DNA of 48,545 nt from NCBI GenBank assembly GCA_025463905.1, contig JAODBJ010000063.1, positions 1-48,545 of the forward strand, given 5' to 3'. The number at the start of each line of letters is the position of its first letter. The first letter of the stretch is position 1. The stretch is from Actinomycetes bacterium. Its GTDB lineage: Bacteria; Actinomycetota; Acidimicrobiia; IMCC26256; PALSA-610. Shown in pieces: positions 14,813 through 27,458 of this stretch. Under the pieces are notes generated by a model that worked only from the letters and a program-made list of their open reading frames with translations, did not search any database and had not been told where the DNA came from. The translations under genes and the position numbers were made by a program.

Positions 14813-15118
14813 ATGGCGGCGAATGCGCCGACGGTGGTCCCCGACACCGTCGAGGAACTCTTTCGCGACGAAGTCGTCGAACGCGACGTGCCTTGGGTCG
14901 TGCTCGTCTGGAACGATCCGGTGAACACGATGCTCTACGTCGTGTACGTGTTCCAGAAGTTGTTCGGCTACTCGCGGGAGAAGGCGACGCGCTTGATGAA
15001 TCAGGTGCACTACGAAGGTAAGGCGGTCGTGGCGAACGGCGCCCGTGAGAAGTGCGAGATCGATGTCGCACGTCTTCACGCGCACGGCTTGTGGGCCACG
15101 ATGCAGCACGACCGATGA
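14813..15118 (+). CDS. clpS: ATP-dependent Clp protease adaptor ClpS
   Basis: 101 residues. WVVLVWNDPVNTMLYVVYVFQ is the N-degron pocket and ClpA/C-binding segment, and KATRLMNQVHYEGKAVV completes the fold. ClpS delivers substrates with destabilising N-terminal residues to ClpC/ClpA-ClpP. The ATG start lies 3 bases after nusB, and its stop overlaps the DUF2017 start (ATGA). Confidence 0.94.
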   Translation: MAANAPTVVPDTVEELFRDEVVERDVPWVVLVWNDPVNTMLYVVYVFQKLFGYSREKATRLMNQVHYEGKAVVANGAREKCEIDVARLHAHGLWATMQHDR

Positions 15119-15648
15119 TCTTCGGTCTTCGGTTCGAGCGCGCGGCCGATGGCGCGCTCATCGCGCGTTTGCACGGCGAGGAGATCGACCTGCTACGCCA
15201 GCTCGCCGGCGAACTCACGCAAGTGTTGGAAGATCCATCGCCGACCGACCCGGTGACGGACCGGCTGTTCCCGCACGCGTACCTCGACCCGACGGAAGAA
15301 GACGCGGAAGCCGACTGGCAACGGCTGGTGCATCCTGATCTGGTCACGACGAGGATGTCTGCGCTCAGTTTGCTCGTCGACACATTGCCGCGCGACGTCG
15401 CGACGGGTGATGTTGGCGAGGCCCACCTCGACGAAGAGCAAGAAGCGGCGTGGCTCGGTGTGTTGAACGACGCGCGGCTCGCGCTCGGCACGCGTCTCGG
15501 CGTGAGCGACGACGATGATTTCGACGACGTCGCCCCCGACGACCCTGCGTACGTCGCGTGGCAGATCTACGCGTGGTTGACCGCGTTGCAAGGTGACTTG
15601 GTGAGCGTGCTCTTGTCGGGCTTGCCGGGCGGCCCGGTCGAGGAGTGA
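15115..15648 (+). CDS. DUF2017 family protein
   Basis: I start at ATG 15115 (MIFGLRFERAADGALIARL), overlapping the clpS stop. The 177-residue acidic protein has HGEEIDLLRQLAGELTQVL, DRLFPHAYLDP and a C-terminal WLTALQGDLVSVLL helix, matching what I know of DUF2017, an actinobacterial family nearly always next to clpS. Its function is unknown; the constant linkage suggests a role with the Clp adaptor. No membrane or catalytic motif is visible. Confidence 0.85.
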   Translation: MIFGLRFERAADGALIARLHGEEIDLLRQLAGELTQVLEDPSPTDPVTDRLFPHAYLDPTEEDAEADWQRLVHPDLVTTRMSALSLLVDTLPRDVATGDVGEAHLDEEQEAAWLGVLNDARLALGTRLGVSDDDDFDDVAPDDPAYVAWQIYAWLTALQGDLVSVLLSGLPGGPVEE

Positions 15649-16316
15649 ACCGGAACGGCATACCGGCGCGGCGAGTCGCGGTGGGGCGCGGCGCGGCGCT
15701 GTCCGCCGCGCTGGTCGTCGTCGCGGGCGGCCTGCTGTTCGTCGCGGCGGTCGGCCACCGGCCCCTCGCGTACCTCACGCGCGATCCGCAGGCCACCACG
15801 TTGCAGCGTTGGTTCCTCGGGTTCTTCTCGAACGTCGGAAGCGCGTGCTGGTGGGGCGCCACGGGGATCGCGATCTTCGCCGGGATCGTTGTCAGTGCGC
15901 AGTCACCCGGCGCGCGTTCGGCATCGTTCATCCTCGCCGTCGGCGGCCTCACCGCCGTATTCGGTTTCGACGACATGTTCGGCATCCACGACATTTGGGG
16001 TTATCAGGTAGGCCTGCCGGAGTGGCCGTTCTTCGCGTTGTACGGTGGTCTCGCGGTTGCGCTGATCGTTCGCTATCGGCGCGAGGTGGAGACCTCGTGG
16101 CTGACACCGTTCGTACTTGCGATCGCCCTGTACGCGCTGTCGACGGTGGCCGACTGGTTGAGCGGTCACTCGGAGAGCGACCTGCGCTACCTCGGTGAGG
16201 ATGGCGTGAAACTCCTCGCCATCGTGTGCTGGACCGGCTGGGTAGGGCACACGGCGTTCACCCTCTTGACCGGCCGGCCGCCGGATGAAGACGGTCGCGC
16301 GCTGCCCTACGATTGA
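15645..16316 (+). CDS. Polytopic membrane protein, unknown function
   Basis: GTG start overlaps the DUF2017 stop (GTGA). The 223 residues contain about six hydrophobic segments (near residues 17-37, 66-87, 92-110, 125-143, 152-170 and 186-203). One loop has FGFDDMFGIHDIWGY, with clustered Asp/His/Trp that may bind a cofactor or metal. I do not recognise the family. It ends 6 bases before the MoxR gene, so it may share that transcript. Confidence 0.8.
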   Translation: MNRNGIPARRVAVGRGAALSAALVVVAGGLLFVAAVGHRPLAYLTRDPQATTLQRWFLGFFSNVGSACWWGATGIAIFAGIVVSAQSPGARSASFILAVGGLTAVFGFDDMFGIHDIWGYQVGLPEWPFFALYGGLAVALIVRYRREVETSWLTPFVLAIALYALSTVADWLSGHSESDLRYLGEDGVKLLAIVCWTGWVGHTAFTLLTGRPPDEDGRALPYD

Positions 16317-16322
16317 AGAATC

Positions 16323-17282
16323 GTGCAGTCGCAACCGGCACCTTCTTCTTCGCGCGACCCGCGTGCGCTCGCCGCCGGTCTCTACGAGGCCGTCGTCAGC
16401 ACGGTGCGAGGTAAGCCCGACGAGGTGCGGCTTGCGCTCGTTGCTCTGTTCTCGGGCGGGCATCTCCTCGTGGAGGACGTCCCCGGCACCGGCAAGACGC
16501 TGCTCGCGAAGGCGCTCGCCTCCGCGATCGGCGGTCGATTCCGACGAGTGCAATGCACCCCCGACCTCCTTCCGGCCGACGTCACCGGCACTGACGTGTA
16601 CGGGCCCGCGACCGGTGCCTGGGAGTTCCGGCCGGGCCCGGTCTTCGCGAATGTCTTGCTGGTCGACGAGGTGAACCGCGCGTCGCCGCGAACGCAGGCC
16701 GCGCTGCTCGAGCCGATGGAGGAACGGCAGGTCACGGTCGACGGGACCACGCACCTGCTGCCCGAACCCTTTTTCGTCGTCGCGACACAGAACCCGGTCG
16801 GGGCCGCGGGCACCTTCCCGCTGCCCGAGAGTCAACTCGACCGGTTCGCGATCGCGCTCACACTCGGGCTGCCCGGCCGTGACGCCGAGCGCGAGATCCT
16901 CGCGGGCCGCGGCGGTGTCGACGCGCTCGACGCGATCGAACCCGTCACCACTCCCGACGCGCTCGCCGCCGCGATCACGTCCACTCGCCATGTGCATTGC
17001 GCCGCGTCAGTTATCGACTACGTGCTCGACGTCGCGGGTGCGACGCGAGAGCACCCCGACGTCGTGATCGGCGCGTCGCCGCGCGCGAGCCTCGGCCTGC
17101 TCCACGCGGCGCAGGCCTACGCGACCGTGGTCGGTCGCGACTTCGTGTCACCCGACGACGTGAAGGCGGTCGCTCCGCACGCGATGGCCCACCGGCTGGT
17201 GCTCTCGAGCGGGACCGACGTGCCCCACGCGGCGCGGATCATGCGCGACATCATCGCCGCGATCGCCGCGCCACGACCGTGA
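16323..17282 (+). CDS. MoxR-type AAA+ ATPase
   Basis: 319 residues from a GTG start. Walker A is EDVPGTGKTLLAKAL (about 52-66), Walker B VLLVDEVNRASPRTQAALLEPMEERQVT, then the sensor segment VATQNPVG and FPLPESQLDRFAI, then the lid domain with GASPRASLGLLHAAQAYA. MoxR ATPases act as chaperones for partners encoded beside them, here the DUF58 and transglutaminase proteins. This trio is widespread in actinobacteria and is thought to serve cell-envelope processes. Confidence 0.94.
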   Translation: MQSQPAPSSSRDPRALAAGLYEAVVSTVRGKPDEVRLALVALFSGGHLLVEDVPGTGKTLLAKALASAIGGRFRRVQCTPDLLPADVTGTDVYGPATGAWEFRPGPVFANVLLVDEVNRASPRTQAALLEPMEERQVTVDGTTHLLPEPFFVVATQNPVGAAGTFPLPESQLDRFAIALTLGLPGRDAEREILAGRGGVDALDAIEPVTTPDALAAAITSTRHVHCAASVIDYVLDVAGATREHPDVVIGASPRASLGLLHAAQAYATVVGRDFVSPDDVKAVAPHAMAHRLVLSSGTDVPHAARIMRDIIAAIAAPRP

Positions 17283-17292
17283 CACGAGCGTC

Positions 17293-18231
17293 GTGAATCG
17301 AAGCGGCCCCGGCGAATTCACCCTCGTCGCGGTCGCCCTGGTCGCGGTCGGCGCGTACAGCGCGCTGAACGGCACCGAGAACAGTCAGGTGACGCTGGCC
17401 GCAGTCGGCTTGTTCGCGATGGTGCTGTTCGTCGCCGGAGTCGTGTGGCCCTGGCTTACCCTCCTCGGGGTCCGCGTCGATGCGACCGCGCCGGCCGACG
17501 CAACCGCGGGCGACATCGTGCCGCTGCACCTGTCGGTGCAGGGTCGCGTGTCACGACTCGAACTACGCGTGCTCGACCCGGCGGGGGAGTGGCGCCGTTG
17601 TCGCGCTCCCGGGAGCGGCGAACTGCTGCACGCGGCGACGCGCCGCGGTGTGTTCCGGTACGTGCGCATCGAGGTTCGCAGCGCCGCGCCGCTCGGTGTG
17701 TTCCAACGTCGGCGCGTCCTCGTCGCGCACCTCGCGCGCCCGATCGCGGTCGGTCCGAAGCCGACTCGTGAACCCGCGGCGCTGCGTCCCGTCGGCGGCG
17801 GCGATGCGCCCGCCCCGCTGCCGGTCGCGTCTCCGAGCGCCGGCGATGTGGTGCGTGCGGTACGCCCATACGTGCCGGGCGACCCGGCGCGGCTCGTGCA
17901 CTGGCCGACGAGTGCGCGGCGCGGCGAACTCGTTGTTCGCGAGCAGGAACCGGCCGTCGTCCCTGGTATCGCGATCGTGGTCGATTTGCGTGGTGAACCG
18001 GCCGACGCCGAAGCGGCCGCGTCGCGCGCCGCGGGTATCGCGATCGCGACGCTCATGTCCGGCGGGCGCGTGGTGCTCGTGACGGTGGAAGCCGACGGGC
18101 CGGTCGTCGCGCCGGTGAACAGCCGCCGCGCGATCGGTTGGCGGCTCGCGGCATGCGTCGCGATGCCGTACTCGCCGCCGCCGCCGCTGGCACCGGAGGG
18201 GTGGCCGGTGATGGAAGTGCGGGCGCGATGA
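17293..18231 (+). CDS. DUF58 domain membrane protein
   Basis: 312 residues with two N-terminal transmembrane helices (about 9-25 and 34-55), an Ig-like middle, and the DUF58 signature VRPYVPGDPARLVHWPTSARRGELVVREQE followed by a vWA-like segment IAIVVDLRG. Members pair with MoxR ATPases. The last bases overlap the transglutaminase start (ATGA). The vWA part is short, ending near residue 300. Confidence 0.9.
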   Translation: MNRSGPGEFTLVAVALVAVGAYSALNGTENSQVTLAAVGLFAMVLFVAGVVWPWLTLLGVRVDATAPADATAGDIVPLHLSVQGRVSRLELRVLDPAGEWRRCRAPGSGELLHAATRRGVFRYVRIEVRSAAPLGVFQRRRVLVAHLARPIAVGPKPTREPAALRPVGGGDAPAPLPVASPSAGDVVRAVRPYVPGDPARLVHWPTSARRGELVVREQEPAVVPGIAIVVDLRGEPADAEAAASRAAGIAIATLMSGGRVVLVTVEADGPVVAPVNSRRAIGWRLAACVAMPYSPPPPLAPEGWPVMEVRAR

Positions 18232-20147
18232 GCAGCGCACCGGGCTCGAGCGCGCGTCCGTCGTGGCGCCATCCGCAACGCAATCCGGCCGCGCCAGGTT
18301 CACCGTGGCGCGCCGTTGCTGTGGTGGTCGCGGTTGCGCTCGCGTGTTCGGGCATTGTCAGTGCCGACCGCGCCGGCTTCCCGCGGTATGTCGGCGTGGC
18401 GGCGGGCGCGACGGCCGCGCTGCTCGGCGTGCTCGCGTTGCCGTCATTCCCGACGCGACGCATCGCGCTCGCGCTGCTCGCCTTCGGCGGGCTCGCCGCG
18501 GCCCGCCACGCCGCGCTGCCCGGCGTCGATGTGAAGGTCCTCGTGGTGTGGGCGATCGCGACGCTGATCGCGTTGTTGCTCGTCGATCGCGCCCAGTCCG
18601 ACGAGACACCCCATCTCTCCGGCAGCTCACCGCCGCCGCACCGGGCCGGTGAGATCGTGCGGGCCGCGACGGTGCTCGCCATCGCGGTTTTCGTTGCCGT
18701 GGTCGCGCTCGCGCCGACGATCGCGTCAGCAGTTCGCCACGACGCCGCGCCGGGCTCGGCGCCGGGCCAGAACGGTTTCGACAACGCCCCTTCGTCGTTG
18801 CGTCGGGGCGAACAGCTCGACATGACGTCCAGGCCGCACCTGTCGAACGATGTCGTGTTCACGGTCGACGCGAAGCACCCCGACTTCTGGCGCGGCGAAA
18901 CGTGGGACGTGTGGACGGGCAGCGGTTGGCAACGCTCCAACCGCGCCGGGATCGGACTCCCGCGGCAGGGCATCGACGTACCGGTGTATCCGGCGCGGAA
19001 CGACGTCGTGAGCAATGGCGGCGACAACATGCTCCAGACGTTCCATCTCGAAGCGCCGTACGCCGACGTCGTGTTCGGCGCACCGAGCGTGGTCAACGTG
19101 CGCACGACCGCGCTCCTCCTCGAGCGCGACGACGGGACGGTGTTCGCACCAGAGGGTCTCGGTCGTGGCGCCACCTACACGGTCACGAGCCGGCGCGCCC
19201 ACGCGACGCGAGCGACATTGACCGCCGCATCCGCGGCCGCGGTACCGCGCGCCATCGTGGAGCAGTACGCACAGGACCCTCAGACAACGAAACGTGTACA
19301 GCAGCTCGCCGCCGACATCACTGCCGGCGCGCCCAGTGCATACGACAAGGTGCTCGCCATAGAACAGTGGCTCGGCGCGCACACGAAGTATTCGCTCAAT
19401 GCGCCACCGTCGCGTTCGGGCCAGGACGCGGTCGACCAGTTCGTCTTCGACACGCACCGAGGTTGGTGTGAGCAGGTCGCGAGCACGCTCGTGGTGATGC
19501 TGCGCAGCGTCGGTGTGCCGGCGCGCGTCGCGACCGGCTTCGTCACGGGTAGCCGTGACCCATTGACCGGTCGGTACGTCGTGCGCGGGCGTGACGCGCA
19601 CGCGTGGGCCGAGGTGTATTTCGGCGGCGTCGGCTGGCAGGGCTTCGATCCGACTGCTTCGGTGCCGCTCGCGGGCGAGGCGGGCACCGCGACGTCGTGG
19701 CTCGAACAGGCGCGAGCGATGCTGCCGTTCCTCCTGGTCGGTGCGGCGGTGATCGGCGTACTCGTGTTGGCGCTCTCCATTTTCTGGCCGCGCGCACTTC
19801 GCTGGCCCCGGCGGCGCGCCCGGTCGACACCGTCCTGGGCCGCGGTCATGCTGGCCCGGGTCGAACGGCTCGGCCGGCGCGCGCACGTGCCCGCGCAGCC
19901 CGGCGAAACGGTGCGCGAATACGCGGGATCGCTCGCGGTGCAGCTCGGCGAGCCGCAGCTGGAAACCGTCGGGTCGGTGATCGACGCCGACGCGTTCTCG
20001 GCCCAGGGCGCGGCGCCCGCCGAGCGCCGCGCGGCCGAATCCACGCTCACCCAGGTGGAACTCGCAGTGCGCGAACGCCTGTCGAAGCGGCGCCGGGCGC
20101 GCGTGGTACGGTCGTCGGACCGGGAGCACCCGGTTACGAACCGCCAC

Positions 20148-20153
<6 letters not shown>
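18228..20153 (+). CDS. Membrane-anchored transglutaminase-like protein (TgpA/DUF3488 type)
   Basis: I start at ATG 18228, giving 641 residues. Several N-terminal membrane helices (residues 29-160) are followed by an extracytoplasmic region and a transglutaminase core with the full triad: Cys in HRGWCEQVASTLVVMLRS, His in RDAHAWAEVYF and Asp in WQGFDPTASVP. One more helix (about 503-524) leads to a cytoplasmic DUF4129-like tail. Together with MoxR and DUF58 it forms a conserved cluster, probably acting on envelope proteins or peptides. The stop codon lies inside the PyrR-binding hairpin of the next operon. Confidence 0.92.
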
Positions 20154-21739
<1,586 letters not shown>

Positions 21740-21740
<1 letters not shown>

Positions 21741-23047
21741 TGGCTGATCCGCAGGTCCTCGTGCGCGGTGGCCGCGTCATCGATGCCACCGGCGAACGCG
21801 TTGCCGACGTCCGCATCGTCGGTGGTGTGGTCACCGAAGTGGCGCCCTCGTTGGCACCCGAAGCCGGGTCGCTGGTGCTCGACGCCGAAGGTTGTGTGGT
21901 CGCGCCCGGCTTGGTCGACATCCAGGTGCACTTCCGTGAACCTGGTCGCGAAGACGCGGAGACGATCGAGACCGGCGCCCGCGCCGCGGCAAAGGGTGGC
22001 TTCACCGCAGTGGTGTGCATGCCGAACACCGACCCTCCACTCGATGATGCGGCCGTGGTGCAGGCGGTGCTCGAACGTGGCCGGTACGCCGCGTGCGACG
22101 TACGGGTCGCGGGCTGCATCACGAAGGGGCGGCGAGGCGAAGAACTCGCGCCCCTCGGAGAGTTGTACGACCGCGGCGTTCGCGTGTTCACCGACGACGG
22201 CGACTGCGTCGCCGACGCACTCGTGATGCGACGCGCGTTCGAGTACGCGCTCGCGCTTCCGGGCGCGGTGCTGTCACAGCACGCCGAAGATCCGTCGCTC
22301 GTAGCCGGCGGCCACATGAACGAGGGTGAATGGTCGGCCCGCCTGGGGATACCCGGACGGCCCGCCGAAGCGGAGATCTCGATCGTCGCGCGCGACCTCA
22401 CGCTCGCTCGTGTCACGGGTGGCCGCTATCACGTGCTGCACCTTTCCACTGCCGGCGCCGCGGCACTGGTGCGCGCGGCGAAGGCCGAAGGCGTGCGGGT
22501 CACCGCCGAGTGCACGCCCCAGCACGTCGTGCTCACCGACGCGCTGTGCGCATCATTCGACCCCGTGTTCAAGATGAACCCACCGTTACGTACGGCCGCC
22601 GACGTCGACGCACTCAAGGCCGCGCTCGCCGATGGCACGATCGACGCGATCGCCACCGATCACGCGCCGCACGCCCCGGAGACGAAGGAAGTGCCGTTCG
22701 AGGAAGCGCCGCCCGGGATGCTCGGCGTCGAAACCGCGCTCGGCGTCGCGATCACGCAACTGGTCGAACCAGGTGTGTTGTCGATGCAGCAAGCGCTCGC
22801 CGCGCTGTCGTGGAAGCCGGCCCGAATCGCCGGGCTCGACGCAGCAGGGCACGGCGGCCCCATCGAGCCGGGGCACGCCGCGCACCTCTGCGTGTTCGAC
22901 CCGAACGAACGGTGGGTCGTGGATGCCAGCCGGCTTGCGAGCAAGTCGCGCAATTCGCCGTTCGACGGTTGGAAGCTTGCGGGGCGCGTGCGGCACACGC
23001 TCCTGCGCGGTGTCCCGATGGTTCGCGACGGAGAGGCGCAACGATGA
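21740..23047 (+). CDS. pyrC: Dihydroorotase, with an altered first metal-ligand histidine
   Basis: 435 residues from ATG 21740. Class I dihydroorotase motifs are present: [11 protein letters not shown], the bridging-site FTDDGD (152-153), SQHAED (His181), HLSTAGA (His234) and ATDHAPH (Asp307). The usual HxH of the first metal site reads [10 protein letters not shown], so the first histidine is Gln62 (codon CAG) and only His64 remains. The enzyme should close N-carbamoyl-aspartate to dihydroorotate. With all other ligands intact it is probably active, though the metal site may differ, or the complex with PyrB may matter. Confidence 0.9.
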
Positions 23048-24141
23048 CGCGTCCGCTCGACGAAGCACTGCTGGTGCTCGCCGACGGTGAGACCTTCGAG
23101 GGTGTCGCGGTGGGTCACCTTCCCGACCGCGGTATCGCGGCGGGGGAGGTCGTGTTCAACACCGCGCTGTCGGGCTACCAGGAGATCGTCACCGACCCGT
23201 CGTACGCGGGCCAGATGATCACGTTCACGTACCCGCACATCGGCAACTACGGCGTGACCCCCGACGACGACGAGTCGAGCGCCCCGCGCTGTCGCGGTGT
23301 GATCGTGCGCGACCTTGCGCGGCGCCCGTCGAACTGGCGCGCCCGCGACGACCTCGACGGCTTCTTCCGCCGCCATCGCGTCCCGGCAATCGCGGGTATC
23401 GACACCCGCCGCCTCACCCGTCATATTCGCCAGGCCGGCGCGCTGCCGGGCGCGTTCGGCACCGCGTCACGCGACGAGTTGCTTGCAGCCGCGCGCGAAG
23501 ACGGCGGTACCGACGGGCGCGACCTCACGAGCGAGGTCACCACCGCGGAGCCCTACACCGTCGGTTCGCCTGGCGCCGGTTACTACGTCGTCGCCTACGA
23601 CTTCGGCATCAAGCGTTCGATCGTCGAACAACTCGTCGATTGCGGTTGCCAGGTCGAGGTCGTACCCGCGCACACCTCCGCGCGCGACGTACTCGAGCGG
23701 GAACCCGACGGTGTGTTCCTGTCGAACGGCCCGGGAGACCCGGCGGCCGTCATTCGCGCGCAGGAGAACGTACGCGGTCTCCTCGGTAATGTTCCGATGT
23801 TCGGTATCTGCCTCGGCCACCAGATCATGGGTCTCGCGCTCGGCGCCGAAACCTTCAAATTGCGCTTCGGTCATCACGGCGGGAATCACCCGGTACGCAA
23901 CCTCGGCACGAATCATGTCGAGATCACGAGCCAGAACCACAACTACGCGATCGACGCGTCCACGCTGCCGACCGGGGTCGAGGTCACCCATCTCAACCTC
24001 AACGACGGCGACGTGGAGGGAGTGCGCGCCGAGGCGTTGCAGGCGTTCTCGGTGCAGTACCACCCCGAAGCGGGCCCCGGTCCCCACGACGCGCGCTATT
24101 TGTTCAACGAGTTCGTCTCCCTGATGAGAGCCGGCCACTGA
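23044..24141 (+). CDS. carA: Carbamoyl-phosphate synthase small subunit
   Basis: 365 residues from ATG 23044, overlapping the pyrC stop. The N-terminal half has [20 protein letters not shown] and [14 protein letters not shown]; the C-terminal glutaminase has the nucleophile in GICLGHQ, GGNHPV, and the His-Glu pair in [12 protein letters not shown]. It supplies ammonia from glutamine to CarB. The stop shares one base with the carB start (TGATG), giving tight coupling of the two subunits. Confidence 0.97.
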   Translation: MTRPLDEALLVLADGETFEGVAVGHLPDRGIAAGEVVFNTALSGYQEIVTDPSYAGQMITFTYPHIGNYGVTPDDDESSAPRCRGVIVRDLARRPSNWRARDDLDGFFRRHRVPAIAGIDTRRLTRHIRQAGALPGAFGTASRDELLAAAREDGGTDGRDLTSEVTTAEPYTVGSPGAGYYVVAYDFGIKRSIVEQLVDCGCQVEVVPAHTSARDVLEREPDGVFLSNGPGDPAAVIRAQENVRGLLGNVPMFGICLGHQIMGLALGAETFKLRFGHHGGNHPVRNLGTNHVEITSQNHNYAIDASTLPTGVEVTHLNLNDGDVEGVRAEALQAFSVQYHPEAGPGPHDARYLFNEFVSLMRAGH

Positions 24142-27100
24142 TGCCCCGCCGCGAAGACATCGAATCCGTCCTCGTCATCGGGAGCGGCCCGATCGTGATC
24201 GGGCAGGCCTGCGAGTTCGACTATTCGGGAACGCAGGCCTGCCGCGTGCTCGCCGAAGACGGCTACCGGATCGTGCTCGTGAACTCGAACCCGGCCACGA
24301 TCATGACCGATCCCGAGTTCGCCGACGCCACGTATGTGGAGCCGCTCGACGTGCCATCCGTCGCGCGCATCATCGATCGTGAACGGCCCGACGCGATCCT
24401 GCCGACGCTCGGCGGCCAGACCGGCCTCAATCTCGCGATCGCACTCCACGAAGCCGGCGTCCTCGACGAGTACGGCGTGGAGATGATCGGTGCGAGCGTC
24501 GAAGCGATCCGTACCGCCGAAGACCGCCAGCGATTCAAGTCCGCGATGACCGAGATCGGGCTGCGCGTGCCGCCGTCGGGCGTCGCGTACACAATCGACG
24601 AGTCACTTCGCGTCGCCTCCGCGGTCGGCTATCCGGTGATCATCCGACCCGCGTTCATCCTCGGTGGTGGCGGCACCGGCATCGCGCACAACCGCGAGGA
24701 GATGCTCGCTGCCGCGGAACGCGGCCTCGCCGCCAGCCCGATCAGCGAGATCCTGATCGAGCGCTCAGTGGTCGGCTGGAAAGAGTACGAACTCGAAGTC
24801 ATGCGCGACCACGCCGACAACACGGTCGTGATCTGCTCGATCGAGAACCTCGACCCGATGGGTGTACACACCGGCGAGTCGATCACCGTTGCTCCCGCGC
24901 AAACCCTCACCGACCGCGAGTACCAAGTGATGCGCGACGCATCGTTCGCGTGCATCCGTCGCATCGGCGTGGAGACGGGCGGGTCGAACGTGCAGTTCGC
25001 CGTGCATCCGCGTACGGGCGAAATGGTGATCATCGAGATGAACCCGCGTGTCTCGCGTTCGAGCGCGCTCGCGAGCAAGGCAACCGGGTTTCCGATCGCG
25101 AAGATCGCGGCGCGACTCGCCGTGGGCTACCGGCTCGACGAAGTGATGAACGACATCACCCGTGAAACTCCGGCGTCGTTCGAACCGACCATCGACTACG
25201 TCGTCACCAAGTTCCCGCGCTGGGCGTTCGAGAAGCTGCCTGGATCGTCACCGGTGCTCGGCACGCAGATGCAGTCGGTCGGCGAAGTGATGGCGATCGG
25301 CCGGACGTTCCCCGAGTCGCTGCAGAAGGCGATCCGATCGCTCGAGACCGGTCGCGGCGGACTCAACTGCGACGAGGCCGAATCGGAGTACGACGCTCTC
25401 GACGCCGACGAACTGGTCCGGGCGGCCGCGATTCCCACGCCGGAGCGGATATTCCAGGTGGAAGCGGCGTTGCGGAAGTTCGAGTCGATCGAACGGTTGC
25501 ACGAGGTCACCGAGATCGACCCGTGGTTCCTCGACCAGATGTTGCAGATCGTCGAGGAACGGGACCGGCTCGCGTCAATTGGTTTCGCCGCCATGAACCG
25601 CACCGACTGGCGCCGCGCGAAACGTATGGGATTCGGCGATTCGCAGCTCGCGTACCTGTGGCAGGTCGACGCCGAGGACGTTCGCCGCGCCCGTCTCGAC
25701 GCCGGCGTACGCATCACCTACAAAACCGTCGACACGTGCGCGGCCGAGTTCGCCGCCGACACGCCGTACCACTACGGCACGTACGAGGACGAAGACGAAA
25801 TCGCGCCCCTCACGCGTCGCGCGGTCGTGATCCTCGGAAGCGGCCCGAACCGCATCGGCCAGGGTGTCGAGTTCGACTACTGCTGCGTGCATGCCGCCTT
25901 CGCCTTGCGCGACGCGGGCTACGAGACGGTGATGGTGAACTGCAACCCCGAGACGGTGTCCACCGACTACGACACGAGCGACCGTCTCTTCTTCGAGCCG
26001 TTGACGATCGAAGGGGTGCGCAACGTCTGTGAGGCGCTCGAAGACGCTGCGGTGCACGGTGGCGGTTCGCTCGCCGGCGTCATCGTGTCGCTCGCGGGTC
26101 AGACTCCACTCAAGCTCTCGCACGATCTCGAAAAGGCCGGTATTCCGATCCTCGGCACGAGCCCCGCGTCGATCGACCTCGCCGAAGACCGCGAACAGTT
26201 CAACGCGTTGTGCGAGCGTCTTGGCGTGCCGCAACCGGCGGGCGGCGTGGTCTCGAACGTCGACGACGCGCTCGCGATCGTGGCGAAGGTCGGGTATCCG
26301 GTGCTCGTGCGGCCGTCGTACGTGCTCGGTGGCCGCGCCATGGAGATCGTGTACGACGACGAAGACCTGCGCCGCGCGATGGCGCAACTCGAACGGAGCG
26401 GCACGCTCGGACGCGAAGGCGGGCTCTCCGCCGAGCGGCCCGCGCTCATCGACCGTTTCCTCGAGGACGCGATCGAAGTCGATGTCGACGCGTTGCGCGA
26501 TCACACCGGAGAGGTGGTGATCGGTGGCGTCATGGAGCACATCGAGGAAGCCGGTGTGCACTCCGGCGACTCCGCGTGCGCTATCCCTCCGCCCACGCTC
26601 GCGGCAGCAGTGATCGCGAAGATCGAAGAACACACACGCGCGCTGGCCGAAGCGCTCGACGTGATCGGCTTGCTCAACGTCCAGTACGCGGTGCGCGACG
26701 GCCAGGTGTGGATCATCGAAGCCAACCCGCGTGCGAGTCGCACGGTGCCGTTCGTGAGCAAGGCCACTGGGGTGCCTCTCGCGAAGGTCGCGGCGCGCGT
26801 GATGCTCGGCGCGACCTTGGCCGAGTTGCGCGACGAAGGGCTGCTCCGCCCGCCGGCGGAGGGCGGGCACGTGTCGGTCAAGGAAGCGGTGCTGCCGTTC
26901 GACCGCTTCCCCGACGTCGACACGATCCTCGGGCCCGAGATGCGCTCGACCGGCGAGGTCATGGGTATCGACCGCACGTTCGGCATGTCGTTCGCGAAGA
27001 GCCAGGCCGGCGCGGGCAACACGTTGCCGCGAGAAGGCACCGTGTTCTTGTCACTCGCCGACCGCGACAAGCCCATCGGGCTCATCGCGGCCCGCCGTTT

Positions 27101-27458
27101 CGCCGAACTCGGATTCACCATCGCGGCGACTGCCGGCACCGCCGCCGCGCTCGAAGACGACGGCATCTCGGTCGACATCGTCGTCGCCAAGGTCGGCGAG
27201 GCCATCGGGGTCGACGCCGTCGAATTGATTTCCTCGGGGAAGTGCGACCTCGTGATCAACACGCCACGCGGCCGAGGTCCCCGCGCCGACGGGATGCACA
27301 TCCGGCGCGCGGCGTTACGCCACAAGGTCCCCTGCGTCACCACCGTCGCGGCGGGCCTCGCCGCTGCCGCCGGCATCACGGAAACGTTGAGCCGCGAGCC
27401 GGAGGTGCGTTCGTTGCAGGACTACCACCGCGACGGGCAGCTGAGGTTGGACGTGTGA
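24141..27458 (+). CDS. carB: Carbamoyl-phosphate synthase large subunit
   Basis: 1105 residues with two homologous ATP-grasp halves. The first opens with [21 protein letters not shown] and the second (about residue 560) with [19 protein letters not shown]; both halves contain the NPET/NPAT loops and the [10 protein letters not shown] and [10 protein letters not shown] metal sites. The C-terminal ~130 residues form the MGS-like allosteric domain ([22 protein letters not shown]). It forms carbamoyl phosphate for both pyrimidines and arginine. A GTG inside its last codon starts pyrD. Confidence 0.97.
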   Translation: MPRREDIESVLVIGSGPIVIGQACEFDYSGTQACRVLAEDGYRIVLVNSNPATIMTDPEFADATYVEPLDVPSVARIIDRERPDAILPTLGGQTGLNLAIALHEAGVLDEYGVEMIGASVEAIRTAEDRQRFKSAMTEIGLRVPPSGVAYTIDESLRVASAVGYPVIIRPAFILGGGGTGIAHNREEMLAAAERGLAASPISEILIERSVVGWKEYELEVMRDHADNTVVICSIENLDPMGVHTGESITVAPAQTLTDREYQVMRDASFACIRRIGVETGGSNVQFAVHPRTGEMVIIEMNPRVSRSSALASKATGFPIAKIAARLAVGYRLDEVMNDITRETPASFEPTIDYVVTKFPRWAFEKLPGSSPVLGTQMQSVGEVMAIGRTFPESLQKAIRSLETGRGGLNCDEAESEYDALDADELVRAAAIPTPERIFQVEAALRKFESIERLHEVTEIDPWFLDQMLQIVEERDRLASIGFAAMNRTDWRRAKRMGFGDSQLAYLWQVDAEDVRRARLDAGVRITYKTVDTCAAEFAADTPYHYGTYEDEDEIAPLTRRAVVILGSGPNRIGQGVEFDYCCVHAAFALRDAGYETVMVNCNPETVSTDYDTSDRLFFEPLTIEGVRNVCEALEDAAVHGGGSLAGVIVSLAGQTPLKLSHDLEKAGIPILGTSPASIDLAEDREQFNALCERLGVPQPAGGVVSNVDDALAIVAKVGYPVLVRPSYVLGGRAMEIVYDDEDLRRAMAQLERSGTLGREGGLSAERPALIDRFLEDAIEVDVDALRDHTGEVVIGGVMEHIEEAGVHSGDSACAIPPPTLAAAVIAKIEEHTRALAEALDVIGLLNVQYAVRDGQVWIIEANPRASRTVPFVSKATGVPLAKVAARVMLGATLAELRDEGLLRPPAEGGHVSVKEAVLPFDRFPDVDTILGPEMRSTGEVMGIDRTFGMSFAKSQAGAGNTLPREGTVFLSLADRDKPIGLIAARRFAELGFTIAATAGTAAALEDDGISVDIVVAKVGEAIGVDAVELISSGKCDLVINTPRGRGPRADGMHIRRAALRHKVPCVTTVAAGLAAAAGITETLSREPEVRSLQDYHRDGQLRLDV

